Both the position numbers and the translations under genes were made by a program. Below, one piece after another: positions 37,934 to 44,832 of a stretch of 64,000 bases of DNA; within the stretch, counting starts at the first letter, position 1, and each line of letters starts with the position of its first letter. The notes beneath the pieces are model-generated. The model made no database searches, had not been told where the DNA came from, and was given only the letters and a program-made list of their open reading frames with translations. The stretch comes from a virus, in IMG/VR virus record IMGVR_UViG_3300032069_000001, positions 33,214-97,213 of that record. One strand, written 5' to 3'.

Positions 37934-38755
37934 TTAGTAATTTACTTTTATTTTTCCACCTTCACAAAATTTCCAAAATCCGCACGACTTTTCCGAACAA
38001 AGATAATTATGCGGGTTCGGATAAAATATTCCCGCTTCAATAGCCCTTACAACTTGAACTAATGTAACTTTAAATGCTTCAATATGGGCTTCTGTTCTGG
38101 TAGTAGGATATTGCGGATATTGCGGTTTCTTGGTGCGAACTAAATAATCCATACGCAATCCTTTTGGTAGCTCTTTGTATTTTTCTTTGTAAGCCATTGA
38201 ATACATTGTGAGCTGTCCATCTTTATTGATTGTATCCTGCGTAGGGCTTTTCTTTGAAGTCTTGTGGTCAATAATAAAATCCTTGTCGTCTATCAAGTCT
38301 ATTCTCCCAACAATCGGTTTGCTTATTCCAGGAATGATTAAATTATCGGGAAACGGTTCCTCAACGACTAAAGGTTGAATTGTCGGTGCTACAAGTTCGT
38401 GGTAATTTGTGATGAGTTTTATGCCCTCATCAAGCATACTGTCTTTTGTTTCGTCCTCTGCGAATTCCATACCAACATTTTTCTTAAGGTTTAAATCCCA
38501 TTGATTTGCCCAAGCTCCCTGCACTTTAGAAAGCTCTACGTCTTGATGGCTCTCAATTTTCTGCTTAAAATTGTATTCAAGTGCTTCGTGAGTTGTGCTA
38601 CCGAAAACCAATGCGGAAGGCGGTGGTATTTTATACCCCAATATATACCTGAAAAGATATTGGTATGCACATCGGATAAAAGTATTTATTTGGGAGAAGC
38701 TGTAGTGGTCTCTTGCTTCAAACAAGTCGTCTAAACTTAACTCCTCGTCTGCCAT
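37934..38755 (-). CDS. Cas4/RecB-like PD-(D/E)XK exonuclease
   Basis: 273 residues. YSFSQINTFIRCAYQYLFRY with an early cysteine, FGSTTHEALEYNFKQ, GRIDLIDDKDFIIDHKTSKK (the D...xHK nuclease core of the PDDEXK_1 family), QLTMYSMAYKEKY, and a C-terminal CSEKSCGFWKFCEGG cluster that can hold iron-sulfur with the early cysteine. Such phage enzymes trim DNA ends for recombination. A promoter (38792-38820) lies directly upstream. Confidence 0.85.
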   Translation of the reverse strand: MADEELSLDDLFEARDHYSFSQINTFIRCAYQYLFRYILGYKIPPPSALVFGSTTHEALEYNFKQKIESHQDVELSKVQGAWANQWDLNLKKNVGMEFAEDETKDSMLDEGIKLITNYHELVAPTIQPLVVEEPFPDNLIIPGISKPIVGRIDLIDDKDFIIDHKTSKKSPTQDTINKDGQLTMYSMAYKEKYKELPKGLRMDYLVRTKKPQYPQYPTTRTEAHIEAFKVTLVQVVRAIEAGIFYPNPHNYLCSEKSCGFWKFCEGGKIKVNY

Positions 38756-38791
38756 ATTTAATTCTCCTTCTGGTTATAAATTGTAGTGTTC

Positions 38792-38820
38792 ATTCTATAC
38801 TTTTTGTTTTTTATTGTCAA
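38792..38820 (-). promoter_or_regulatory. Leftward promoter before Cas4-like gene
   Basis: Minus-strand TTGACA (38820-38815), a 17-base spacer, TAGAAT (38797-38792). The -35 is inside the end of the RHH gene. It would drive the nuclease gene and the cluster beyond. Confidence 0.68.
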
Positions 38821-39002
38821 GCTTTTTTCTTGGCAACTTTTTGTTCTGCTTCATAGACCTTGAGATAAGTTTCCAATGCCATTCCTACAAGCTTTGACAT
38901 TGAGACGCCCTTCTCCTCTTTAATCGCTTCAAGCTTCTCCAACACGGGCAATGTATCCTCGTTGAAGTATATCGTGAGCGTTCCCCCTTTTTGAATTGCC
39001 AT
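38817..39002 (-). CDS. Ribbon-helix-helix DNA-binding protein
   Basis: 61 residues from ATG 39002 (MAIQKGGTLTIYFNEDTLPV), after AAAGGGGGTGTTGATT. The strand TLTIYF followed by two helices (TLPVLEKLEAIKEEKG, SMSKLVGMALETYLKV) is the Arc/CopG fold. A repressor or partition-type regulator is likely. It has its own consensus promoter and a second promoter begins at its end, so it may control this divergent point. Confidence 0.75.
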   Translation of the reverse strand: MAIQKGGTLTIYFNEDTLPVLEKLEAIKEEKGVSMSKLVGMALETYLKVYEAEQKVAKKKA

Positions 39003-39043
39003 AATCAACACCCCCTTTCTTATACTATAATTTCATATAATAG

Positions 39044-39072
39044 ATTATAACACAATATCTTACGTTTGTCAA
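39044..39072 (-). promoter_or_regulatory. Consensus leftward promoter before RHH gene
   Basis: Minus-strand TTGACA (39072-39067), a 17-base spacer and TATAAT (39049-39044). The GTGT before the -10 is a near-extended form. It drives the RHH gene. The -35 overlaps the stop region of the upstream nuclease-like gene. Confidence 0.8.
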
Positions 39073-39737
39073 GAGAATAATTCAAGCTGTGTTGCGTTTG
39101 GTTTTGGCTTGAAAATGCTTATAAAATCAGCGTATTCCAAGATGTCCCTGTAAGCAATAGAGTAATGAGTTTTTTTGCAAACATACTGGATTGCTCCTTG
39201 CCAGTTGTAAACAGGTTCTCCTTCCTTGTGTATCTTAACCGCAGGGTTTACTCCATAAACAAAGTCGCTCATCTTTATCCACCCTGCTATCCAAAGCTGT
39301 TCGGGGTGTCTATCATCATTAACCTTAAGATGAGTAAAAAGAATAATATCTATAGTGATTTTTTTCTTTTCATAGGTTATAGCATCATAGTTATTTTCCA
39401 TTGTGGCGGAAGGTGGATTTTTCCACGTATTGTTTTTAACATCAATATTCCTTCCATTTATTGATAAATCCACTTTAGACCGCTTTTCATACATTCTCCC
39501 CACTTTTAACTTTTCGTTCTTTTCTATGTAGTCTGCAACAAGCTTTTGAGCCAACCAACCGTTAATACCGTCTTTTCTGGCGTTTTCATCGTGCCATTTA
39601 TAATCTGTTGCCTTCTGCATAATCTCTGTAGCCTCTTTAATGGCTTCTGGTGTTATGTCTATCTTAACATAATGCCTATGTTTTTTTGGCGTATCTATTT
39701 CCTTTTCTGCTGATACGTCGTTCAACTTTTCGTCCAT
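39069..39737 (-). CDS. PD-(D/E)XK-like nuclease with C-terminal clamp motif
   Basis: 222 residues from ATG 39737, with GGAGGGAAGG. Near residues 90-110 it has KVDLSINGRNIDVKNNTW, the D...(D/E)xK pattern of restriction-type nucleases, flanked by strands (TIDIILFTHLKVND, LWIAGWIKMSDFVYG). It ends NATQLELFS: QLELF fits the bacterial beta-clamp motif QL(S/D)LF almost exactly. A nuclease tethered to the replication clamp is a fair inference; the target is unknown. Confidence 0.68.
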   Translation of the reverse strand: MDEKLNDVSAEKEIDTPKKHRHYVKIDITPEAIKEATEIMQKATDYKWHDENARKDGINGWLAQKLVADYIEKNEKLKVGRMYEKRSKVDLSINGRNIDVKNNTWKNPPSATMENNYDAITYEKKKITIDIILFTHLKVNDDRHPEQLWIAGWIKMSDFVYGVNPAVKIHKEGEPVYNWQGAIQYVCKKTHYSIAYRDILEYADFISIFKPKPNATQLELFS

Positions 39738-39870
39738 ATCCTTCCCTCCACTCATAGAACTTCCTTTCCAGATGGAATTGAAGCCACGATAAGAAACCGA
39801 TTATTAAGAATATTGCGAGTAATGCGAAACTTCCTAAAATAAACCAACCAAGAACTTTCAATACTATCAT
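39676..39870 (-). CDS. Membrane protein, 64 aa
   Basis: MIVLKVLGWFILGSFALLAI, one long hydrophobic helix to about residue 30, then a basic tail (EGYGRKVERRISRKGNRYAK). Overlaps the next gene by 62 bases. No family is recognised. Confidence 0.6.
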   Translation of the reverse strand: MIVLKVLGWFILGSFALLAIFLIIGFLSWLQFHLERKFYEWREGYGRKVERRISRKGNRYAKKT

Positions 39871-40073
39871 TGCGTTACCTCCTTCAAGGTTTCATCAATC
39901 AGTCGTTTTAGGGTCTCCAAGTCCTTAATGCTTCCCAATTTCGCAACCACCTCTTTATCATCAGGAAATATAATAGATAAAGTAAAGGTGCTTAAGGAAA
40001 CTGTGTTATACAAAATCTTAAAAATAGTCCTGACTTTCCTGACGGAAACCTTTGTGAATAGTTTTTCGCTCAT
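39867..40073 (-). CDS. Small protein, 68 aa
   Basis: MSEKLFTKVSVRKVRTIFKI, then a helical end (KDLETLKRLIDETLKEVTQ). 4-base overlaps on both sides. No family is recognised. Confidence 0.58.
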   Translation of the reverse strand: MSEKLFTKVSVRKVRTIFKILYNTVSLSTFTLSIIFPDDKEVVAKLGSIKDLETLKRLIDETLKEVTQ

Positions 40074-40264
40074 TTTGGGGTCTCCTTTTCGCTGTCTAAT
40101 TTACTTTGCCAAACAGCAACTCCATCGTGAACAATTTTTCTATGACAGTTACCATCTGGACAAACAAAGAATTTACCTCTATCCATATAACCATCAGTAA
40201 TGTCCATTTGCACAGCTCCCTTTTTTCCACACACAATACATATATTATCATCTTTTTTGCTCAT
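40070..40264 (-). CDS. Small zinc protein (64 aa)
   Basis: ICIVCGKKGAVQMDITDGYM and FFVCPDGNCHRKI give two cysteine pairs plus a histidine. The pattern resembles small HNH-less zinc fingers of phages. Role unknown. Confidence 0.62.
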   Translation of the reverse strand: MSKKDDNICIVCGKKGAVQMDITDGYMDRGKFFVCPDGNCHRKIVHDGVAVWQSKLDSEKETPK

Positions 40265-40523
40265 TGACTTTCTCCTCGTGGCTCTCTATTATAGTGCCTG
40301 CTATTTGGAGCCCATCAGTCGTTACATCAACGCTGGCTATTTCTACTTTGTCTATTACAGTTATAACAGTTTGTTTTGGCAATACTAAAGTAACAGAGGA
40401 AAACTTTAAAAGACATTGATACAAATTCCATTGTATCTTTTCACAACATTTATCGCATATTATTCCGATTACACTATCCCCTACTTCTTGGTTTCTTTTG
40501 CATATCTTGCACTTTATTAACAT
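40248..40523 (-). CDS. Zinc-ribbon protein, 91 aa
   Basis: MLIKCKICKRNQEVGDSVIG, then IICDKCCEKIQWNLY: a C-terminal beta part follows (FSSVTLVLPKQTVITVIDKV). A zinc ribbon with a beta-sandwich partner domain. No family is recognised. Confidence 0.6.
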   Translation of the reverse strand: MLIKCKICKRNQEVGDSVIGIICDKCCEKIQWNLYQCLLKFSSVTLVLPKQTVITVIDKVEIASVDVTTDGLQIAGTIIESHEEKVNEQKR

Positions 40524-40531
40524 CTTTCCTC

Positions 40532-40735
40532 CTACTCCTTTTTTAATAGTTTCACAATTTGTTCTAATTGTTCTACATACATCTTACTGCCATTGTTCAT
40601 TATCTTTTGTTTATCTGCACCCTCATTGAACCCATTTGCTTTACCAACATAAGCCTTGCGTTCTCCTGTGGGGTTCTCAATCACAACTATTCCGATTGTT
40701 TCCAGTCCACTAAACCAAAATGTATCTATTATCAT
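40532..40735 (-). CDS. Small protein, 67 aa
   Basis: MIIDTFWFSGLETIGIVVIE, beta strands then helices (MYVEQLEQIVKLLKKE). Several phage proteins start with such a TIGIVxxEN strand; function unknown. Confidence 0.6.
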   Translation of the reverse strand: MIIDTFWFSGLETIGIVVIENPTGERKAYVGKANGFNEGADKQKIMNNGSKMYVEQLEQIVKLLKKE

Positions 40736-40747
40736 ACAACACCTCCC

Positions 40748-40987
40748 TTACTTCTTTTTCGTTTTTATTTTCTTTACAAACTTGCAAAGAATGGTTCTTA
40801 CACTTATCGTGTCTCCCTTAAAACCTCTATCAACATTTGCTATGCTAATGAAATTTGCCTTGCCTTCAACAATCTTAACGTCAACAAATTCATCTTTGCT
40901 TGTATCAACATTGCCAAGTAACTTTGCTGTGAACTTACCCTTTCTGCTATCGTTTATTTTCCACACCTCGCCCTTTTTTAGTTTCAT
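40748..40987 (-). CDS. Small SH3-like protein (79 aa)
   Basis: MKLKKGEVWKINDSRKGKFT, then KLLGNVDTSKDEFVDVKIVE and a basic tail. All-beta and small, SH3-barrel-like in pattern. It may bind nucleic acid. No family is recognised. Confidence 0.6.
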   Translation of the reverse strand: MKLKKGEVWKINDSRKGKFTAKLLGNVDTSKDEFVDVKIVEGKANFISIANVDRGFKGDTISVRTILCKFVKKIKTKKK

Positions 40988-41306
40988 CTGTCCCTCCTTC
41001 TATCTTAAAATTTTTTACATTCATCTTAAAATAATAATGACCGCCAACATAGGTTTTACGCCAGAACAAAGCAACAAACAAAGGATTTTTCCAAAGAGCA
41101 CGAATAACATCTTCGTTCCCGCTCCACCCGCCTGTATGAAGTTCAAGCCAGAATACGTTCTTTTTGCCTTTGAGTTTAAATCCCCACTCTGGCGTCCACC
41201 AATGATTTTCTATGTAATCAACAAGCTCCATAACGCCCTGTGTCATTATATCCCAATCAACTATTATTTGGAGCTGTTTCTCTGTCGGATACTCGTTCCC
41301 TATCAT
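40947..41306 (-). CDS. Hypothetical protein, 119 aa
   Basis: ATG 41306 (MIGNEYPTEKQLQIIVDWDI), with GGGAGGAAACACA, inside the end of the recombinase gene. A tryptophan-rich middle (NHWWTPEWGFKLKGKKNVFW, LELHTGGWSGNEDVIRALWK) and a beta end. This W/G pattern occurs in conserved phage proteins of unknown role. Confidence 0.62.
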   Translation of the reverse strand: MIGNEYPTEKQLQIIVDWDIMTQGVMELVDYIENHWWTPEWGFKLKGKKNVFWLELHTGGWSGNEDVIRALWKNPLFVALFWRKTYVGGHYYFKMNVKNFKIEGGTDETKKGRGVENKR

Positions 41307-42309
41307 TGTGTTTCCTCCCACTTTCTTTATCCTTTTCTCTGTCTTTTTCTTTGTATTCATTACTTCTTAACTTACCATCATAGCCGAGATACATTCCTTC
41401 GGGTGCAAATAAAGGATTTTTGTCGGTTGCAGAATGTTTAAGCTTATCTGTAATATGCAAGTATCTTTGCGTTGTAATCAACGAACTATGTCCTGCCTGT
41501 TCCTTTATTTCCATCAGATTTGCTCCGTGCGTAAGTTCAAGCGTGAAGCACGTATGTCGTAACGTATGAACGGACAGTCTTTTCTTTTTCCTTTTTTTAA
41601 GATTTGCCAAGTCAAGATAATGGCTAACCATACGTTGAACAGCTTGCGAATTCATCGGTTTCTTATATTGCGTAAGAAAAATATGTTCGTCCACTATACT
41701 GCTTTTATAGCTTGGCTCTTTTCTAAATTCCGCTATGTATTCTCGTATCATTTTAGCAAGCTCTGATTGAACTTTGAGCACTCTCTCCTTATTGCCTTTG
41801 CCTAATACATATAGAACGTCCACACCTTGCTGTGTAGTAAAATCTTTTATTTTTAAATTCACTATTTCGCTTACCCTTAACCCGCACCCAAGTAGAATAT
41901 TTACCATAACCCAATCTCTTGTTTTTGCTTCTGGTTTCAACATTTTCCATTGCTCAACTACCCTTAAGAGTTCTTTTGCTTCATTCATACTTAATACAGC
42001 GGGTTCCTCCTCTTGTTGTTTTGGTAACGCAAGAAACTCCGCAGGATTAGTTCCCAAATATTTCATTCTGTAGCAGAATGTCATAAAGGACTTTATGACA
42101 TTAAGCTTTGTCCTCTGTGATGAAATTTTATGTCTTGATATTGCCAACATTGCCTTAAACGTTACGAGGTCATCAAAAACAATAGAGCCAATGTCTTTGT
42201 TGCCAATATAATTTAAAAACAGTTTTATCTGGCTGACATAATATTTCTTTGTTGTGCCAGAGTTTAAATTCGCAATAAACTGATTGATTATGATGTCGTT
42301 TGTGTTCAC
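41257..42309 (-). CDS. Tyrosine recombinase (XerC/D-type)
   Basis: 350 residues. N-terminal SAM-like core-binding domain (NSGTTKKYYVSQIKLFLNYI), then the catalytic domain with Arg145 in CGLRVSEIVNLK, Lys in LGKGNKERVL, His248-x-x-Arg251 in HTLRHTCFTLEL, His274 in QAGHSSL and Tyr283 in TTQRYLHI. All six catalytic residues are present. Possible roles: phage integration, or resolution of dimers. A basic, low-complexity C-terminal tail (KEKDREKDKESGRKHNDR) is added. It overlaps the next gene by 50 bases. No attachment site was identified. Confidence 0.88.
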   Translation of the reverse strand: MNTNDIIINQFIANLNSGTTKKYYVSQIKLFLNYIGNKDIGSIVFDDLVTFKAMLAISRHKISSQRTKLNVIKSFMTFCYRMKYLGTNPAEFLALPKQQEEEPAVLSMNEAKELLRVVEQWKMLKPEAKTRDWVMVNILLGCGLRVSEIVNLKIKDFTTQQGVDVLYVLGKGNKERVLKVQSELAKMIREYIAEFRKEPSYKSSIVDEHIFLTQYKKPMNSQAVQRMVSHYLDLANLKKRKKKRLSVHTLRHTCFTLELTHGANLMEIKEQAGHSSLITTQRYLHITDKLKHSATDKNPLFAPEGMYLGYDGKLRSNEYKEKDREKDKESGRKHNDRERVSDRETAPNNS

Positions 42310-42521
42310 AGTTCCTTCCCTTTTATTATTTTGTATAGGTCTCCAAACCCTATGTCTCCGCCCAAATCTACTAACATTTCCGCTTCGTGGAGTATCCTTG
42401 CGTGCTCATATTCTTTGCAGAGAGCTTCAAGCTCACAAGCAAATTCCTTAATACTATCCCAAGATAAGCCAGACTTAACAACCAATTTTGCTCTTTCTGT
42501 CGCAAATTCCTCTTTAGTCAT
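42306..42521 (-). CDS. Small helical protein (71 aa)
   Basis: ATG 42521 (MTKEEFATERAKLVVKSGLS) overlaps the previous stop (TGATG), with GGAG correctly spaced. Helical; ends just before the recombinase start. No family is recognised. Confidence 0.58.
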   Translation of the reverse strand: MTKEEFATERAKLVVKSGLSWDSIKEFACELEALCKEYEHARILHEAEMLVDLGGDIGFGDLYKIIKGKEL

Positions 42522-42655
42522 CAGTATCTCCATATTTCAGAATATTTTTTACATACCCAACAGTAAAATTGTTTTAAACACGCTACATAAAATATATTAT
42601 CGCTATCACAATAAGGACAAATCACTTTACCATCTTTAACCTTAACGTCACTCAT
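42521..42655 (-). CDS. Tiny zinc-ribbon protein (44 aa)
   Basis: ATG 42655 overlaps the previous stop as ATGA, behind AAAGGGAAAGAA. VICPYCDSDNIFYV, then CLKQFYCWVCKKY: a compact zinc ribbon. Coupled to both neighbours. Confidence 0.6.
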   Translation of the reverse strand: MSDVKVKDGKVICPYCDSDNIFYVACLKQFYCWVCKKYSEIWRY

Positions 42656-42855
42656 TTCTTTCCCTTTAAGCAAGTGGAACATTTCAGAACACCAATCTTG
42701 TTTTGTCTCATACCACCAGCCATTGTCATTGTTTTAGGATATTTACCACACCAGTATCCATCACAATAGACTATATGGGGACATTCATTTTTTAGCGATA
42801 AGCACCACCCCTTTTGATGCTTTCCACAGTATTTTCCTTTTGGTATTGTTTTAAT
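42652..42855 (-). CDS. Cysteine-rich protein with probable ATT start (67 aa)
   Basis: After the methyltransferase-fold gene the frame has no ATG, GTG or TTG before residue 43. An ATT at 42855 lies seven bases from a perfect AAGGAG. The product begins (Met)KTIPKGKYCGKHQKGW and has cysteines at 10, 18, 25, 31, 36, 59 and 62, clearly conserved-looking. Initiation from AUU, or the neighbouring AUA, is the simplest reading. Overlaps the upstream gene by 5 bases and the zinc gene by 4. Confidence 0.55.
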   Translation of the reverse strand: MKTIPKGKYCGKHQKGWCLSLKNECPHIVYCDGYWCGKYPKTMTMAGGMRQNKIGVLKCSTCLKGKK

Positions 42856-43762
42856 AATTATTCTCCTTACGAAACTCTTTTTGTTCTTTTAAAGCTTCGT
42901 CCCACTTAAATAATTTTTCCCATTTCTCTGTGCCGACGTGATAAAGAAAAATATTAAGAACAGCCGTGTCAATATCCTCGCTTTTTGTTTCTGGAAACGA
43001 AATAATGGTTTTACGTGCTTTATAGAAAGCATTTAAGGTCGGGTCATATTTATAATCTGTGTCTGACCTTCCCATCAATTTTTCCATCTGCGGACGATTA
43101 AGAACCGACATTCTAATCTGTCCTTGCATTTCCGTTTCAGCCCAACATTCAACATCTTTAAATCCGTATTTTTTGTGAATAAGCCTGCGAAGCGGAACTA
43201 TGTATTCAGACCACTCCATTTGTCCAGTCGGATACCAGATGTCAATATAAGCGAAATCAAATTTTGCCTTCCCGCTCGCAAGATATTTGAACAGGTCTGC
43301 GTGAACTACTTTAATGTTTTTTGGAAGATAAGGAGCCACAAGCTTAATAACCTTCTCGTCTATTTCAACTACAGTAATTGATTTCACTTTTTTATTCTTT
43401 CCGTTTATCATATCTTTTGCGATTACGCTCGGGTAATACCCAAGACCGAGACCGCCAACAAGAATATCTCCGTGTGCTTTCTCAACGGCTTGGCTCATCA
43501 TAAAAGTTTCCTGTGGACTGTCTGTCATCAGTATCCCGTGACCTTGTTTGCAGAGTTTATGTATTATTCTTTCTCTCGGCAAGTTTACCTTACAGGAAGG
43601 AATTCCATAAAATAAAGAGTTACGGAGACTAACTACCGTAACCTCTGCTCCCCTCTTTAAAACATCGTGTTTGATTTCATACTTCCCAATTTTCTTCTCT
43701 GGAATATCCAATGGTGAGTAGAGCAATTTCTCATTCACTTCCACTTCGTATTTTGTTTTCAT
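42851..43762 (-). CDS. Spermidine-synthase-like methyltransferase-fold protein
   Basis: 303 residues from ATG 43762, spaced 8 from AAGGAG; longer readings begin upstream of the promoter. The Rossmann core is clear: ILVGGLGLGYYPSVIAKD (SAM-binding glycine loop), SITVVEIDEKVIKLVAPYLP, KVVHADLFKYL and FDFAYIDIWYPTG. The layout is most like spermidine-synthase-type or class I methyltransferases. The target could be a small molecule, RNA or protein; it lacks the DPPY/NPPY box of DNA adenine methylases, so DNA protection is not indicated. Confidence 0.72.
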   Translation of the reverse strand: MKTKYEVEVNEKLLYSPLDIPEKKIGKYEIKHDVLKRGAEVTVVSLRNSLFYGIPSCKVNLPRERIIHKLCKQGHGILMTDSPQETFMMSQAVEKAHGDILVGGLGLGYYPSVIAKDMINGKNKKVKSITVVEIDEKVIKLVAPYLPKNIKVVHADLFKYLASGKAKFDFAYIDIWYPTGQMEWSEYIVPLRRLIHKKYGFKDVECWAETEMQGQIRMSVLNRPQMEKLMGRSDTDYKYDPTLNAFYKARKTIISFPETKSEDIDTAVLNIFLYHVGTEKWEKLFKWDEALKEQKEFRKENNY

Positions 43763-43799
43763 TCTCATTCTCCTTTTGGGTTCTGTGTTCTTTACTTGT

Positions 43800-43828
43800 A
43801 GTATAACATAAGATATGTATTTTGTCAA
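43800..43828 (-). promoter_or_regulatory. Leftward promoter before methyltransferase-fold gene
   Basis: Minus-strand TTGACA (43828-43823), 17-base spacer, TATACT (43805-43800). The transcript would start near 43793, about 30 bases before the gene. Confidence 0.75.
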
Positions 43829-43846
43829 GTATTATTTTTAGAAAGG

Positions 43847-43872
43847 GGGGAGCAAGTTTTAGCCTGCTCCCC
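43847..43872 (-). terminator. Strong hairpin after the lysis region
   Basis: GGGGAGCA and TGCTCCCC arms (8 bp, 10-base loop) lie between the last lysis-region stop (43927) and the next promoter. On the minus strand the downstream run is CCTTTCTAAAAA, so the U-tract is poor. It is a likely imperfect terminator or RNA 3' stabiliser. Confidence 0.5.
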
Positions 43873-43926
43873 AAATATAGGTGGGTTGGGTTGGATAGCC
43901 CATCGGGAGGTGGATTAGTCCCCCCG

Positions 43927-44250
43927 TTAAAATTTTATACTTAAACCAACTGCTGGGTTGAAGACTGGCTTAAAACCAAACAAGTCGTTGTATTTAGTCA
44001 TCATATAAGCCCCAACATCTATCTTTATATTACCTTGTTCCAGAATATTCTTTGCTACTCCAAGACCAATCTTATCGTTTGTAAAACCGCTGTCAAGATA
44101 AAAACCGTTAGTAATATCGGTTATTTTCTTATACACGGCTCCTTGAACTCCGTCCTTATCTACGAGAATTCCTGCTCTTGCGTCGGATAAGGTCTCTACT
44201 ACTGCTTTAACGACGCCTCCTACACTTGTAAAGTCAGGGAGCCCCGTTAT
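43927..44250 (-). CDS. -1-frame extension of the lysis-region protein
   Basis: This frame has no ATG, TTG or GTG before a GTG 38 codons in, yet it is open from the codon after the upstream gene's slippery site. It reads ITGLPDFTSVGGVVKAVVET and ends with alternating strands (NIKIDVGAYMM, FNPAVGLSIKF) like an outer-membrane-type barrel end. A C CCA AAA heptamer at 44256-44250, directly before the TAA of the upstream gene, would shift ribosomes -1 into this frame. Initiation at the ATA is an alternative. Confidence 0.5.
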   Translation of the reverse strand: MTGLPDFTSVGGVVKAVVETLSDARAGILVDKDGVQGAVYKKITDITNGFYLDSGFTNDKIGLGVAKNILEQGNIKIDVGAYMMTKYNDLFGFKPVFNPAVGLSIKF

Positions 44251-44672
44251 TTTGGGTCAGGGTCAGCCTTACCTCCTCCAGTTCCCCCTGCGGGTTCATC
44301 AGCTTTATCTTTCGCAAGTGCCGTAGCCGAACTTATAGCTTCAGAACCCTTTGTATATATGAGGTTTACCGCAGATGCGATATTTTTGGCTTGCGTGACA
44401 TCGTTGTCGGTTACAACCCACCAGCCTGCTCTTTTCATAAACTCACGGAATTTCTGTGCAAACAGATTGATTTTATCATCTGTTTTAACCGTGTTTCCTT
44501 TTTCAGCGTCCACTCTGGCAAACTCCTCAACTGCCCTGAACGCCACTTCTGCCCACTTCTGGACAGCTCTGTTCTTGAGGTATTTCACACCCCCAACCAG
44601 AGAAATGATGAATATAACTATCTTTTGCACAAGTTCGTTGTTCAAAAGATTTACTACGGTATTCATATCCAT
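44247..44672 (-). CDS. Holin-like membrane protein (LL-H type)
   Basis: 141 residues. An N-terminal transmembrane helix (VQKIVIFIISLVGGVKYLKN), then a charged helical domain (WAEVAFRAVEEFARVDAEKG, FAQKFREFMKRAGWWVVTDN) as in the single-span LL-H-like phage holins, and a flexible Gly/Asp/Pro C-terminus. It sits directly downstream of the endolysin. Its last codons form the slippery sequence GAC CCA AAA TAA, which may yield a 248-residue fusion with the next frame. Confidence 0.7.
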   Translation of the reverse strand: MDMNTVVNLLNNELVQKIVIFIISLVGGVKYLKNRAVQKWAEVAFRAVEEFARVDAEKGNTVKTDDKINLFAQKFREFMKRAGWWVVTDNDVTQAKNIASAVNLIYTKGSEAISSATALAKDKADEPAGGTGGGKADPDPK

Positions 44673-44696
44673 AGCTCTACCCCTCCTTTTTTAATT

Positions 44697-44715
44697 TGCT
44701 TTGGGCAAATACCCA
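44697..44715. repeat. TTTGGG/CCCAAA inverted repeat
   Basis: CTTTGGG-CAAATA-CCCAAAAG forms a short stem in the gap upstream of the holin-like gene, with a T-run 7 bases farther on the plus side. It may be a weak terminator or leader hairpin. The rest of the gap (44738-44832) is made of TTCCTAAT/TTCTTAAT words. Confidence 0.4.
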
Positions 44716-44737
44716 AAAGCATTGTTTTTTATCGCAA

Positions 44738-44832
44738 TTCCTAATTCTTAATATTCCTAATAGCATTTTCTCAACTCTCCTAATGTTGACCTATTCCTAA
44801 TTTTATTCCTAATTTTCCTAATATTCCTAATA
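44738..44832. repeat. TTCCTAAT-type dispersed word cluster
   Basis: About eight close copies of TTCCTAAT or TTCTTAAT in 95 bases between the endolysin and holin-like genes. The same word occurs singly or in pairs at many gene joins from 8.7 to 54 kb. Confidence 0.6.

Noticed and set aside
42851-43762. DNA methyltransferase protecting the phage
   Set aside because: No DPPY/NPPY/SPPY or PC box; the Rossmann core is closer to spermidine-synthase-type proteins.
44697-44730. Classical rho-independent terminator on the plus strand
   Set aside because: The T-run is separated from the stem by seven bases and there is no plus-strand gene ending here.
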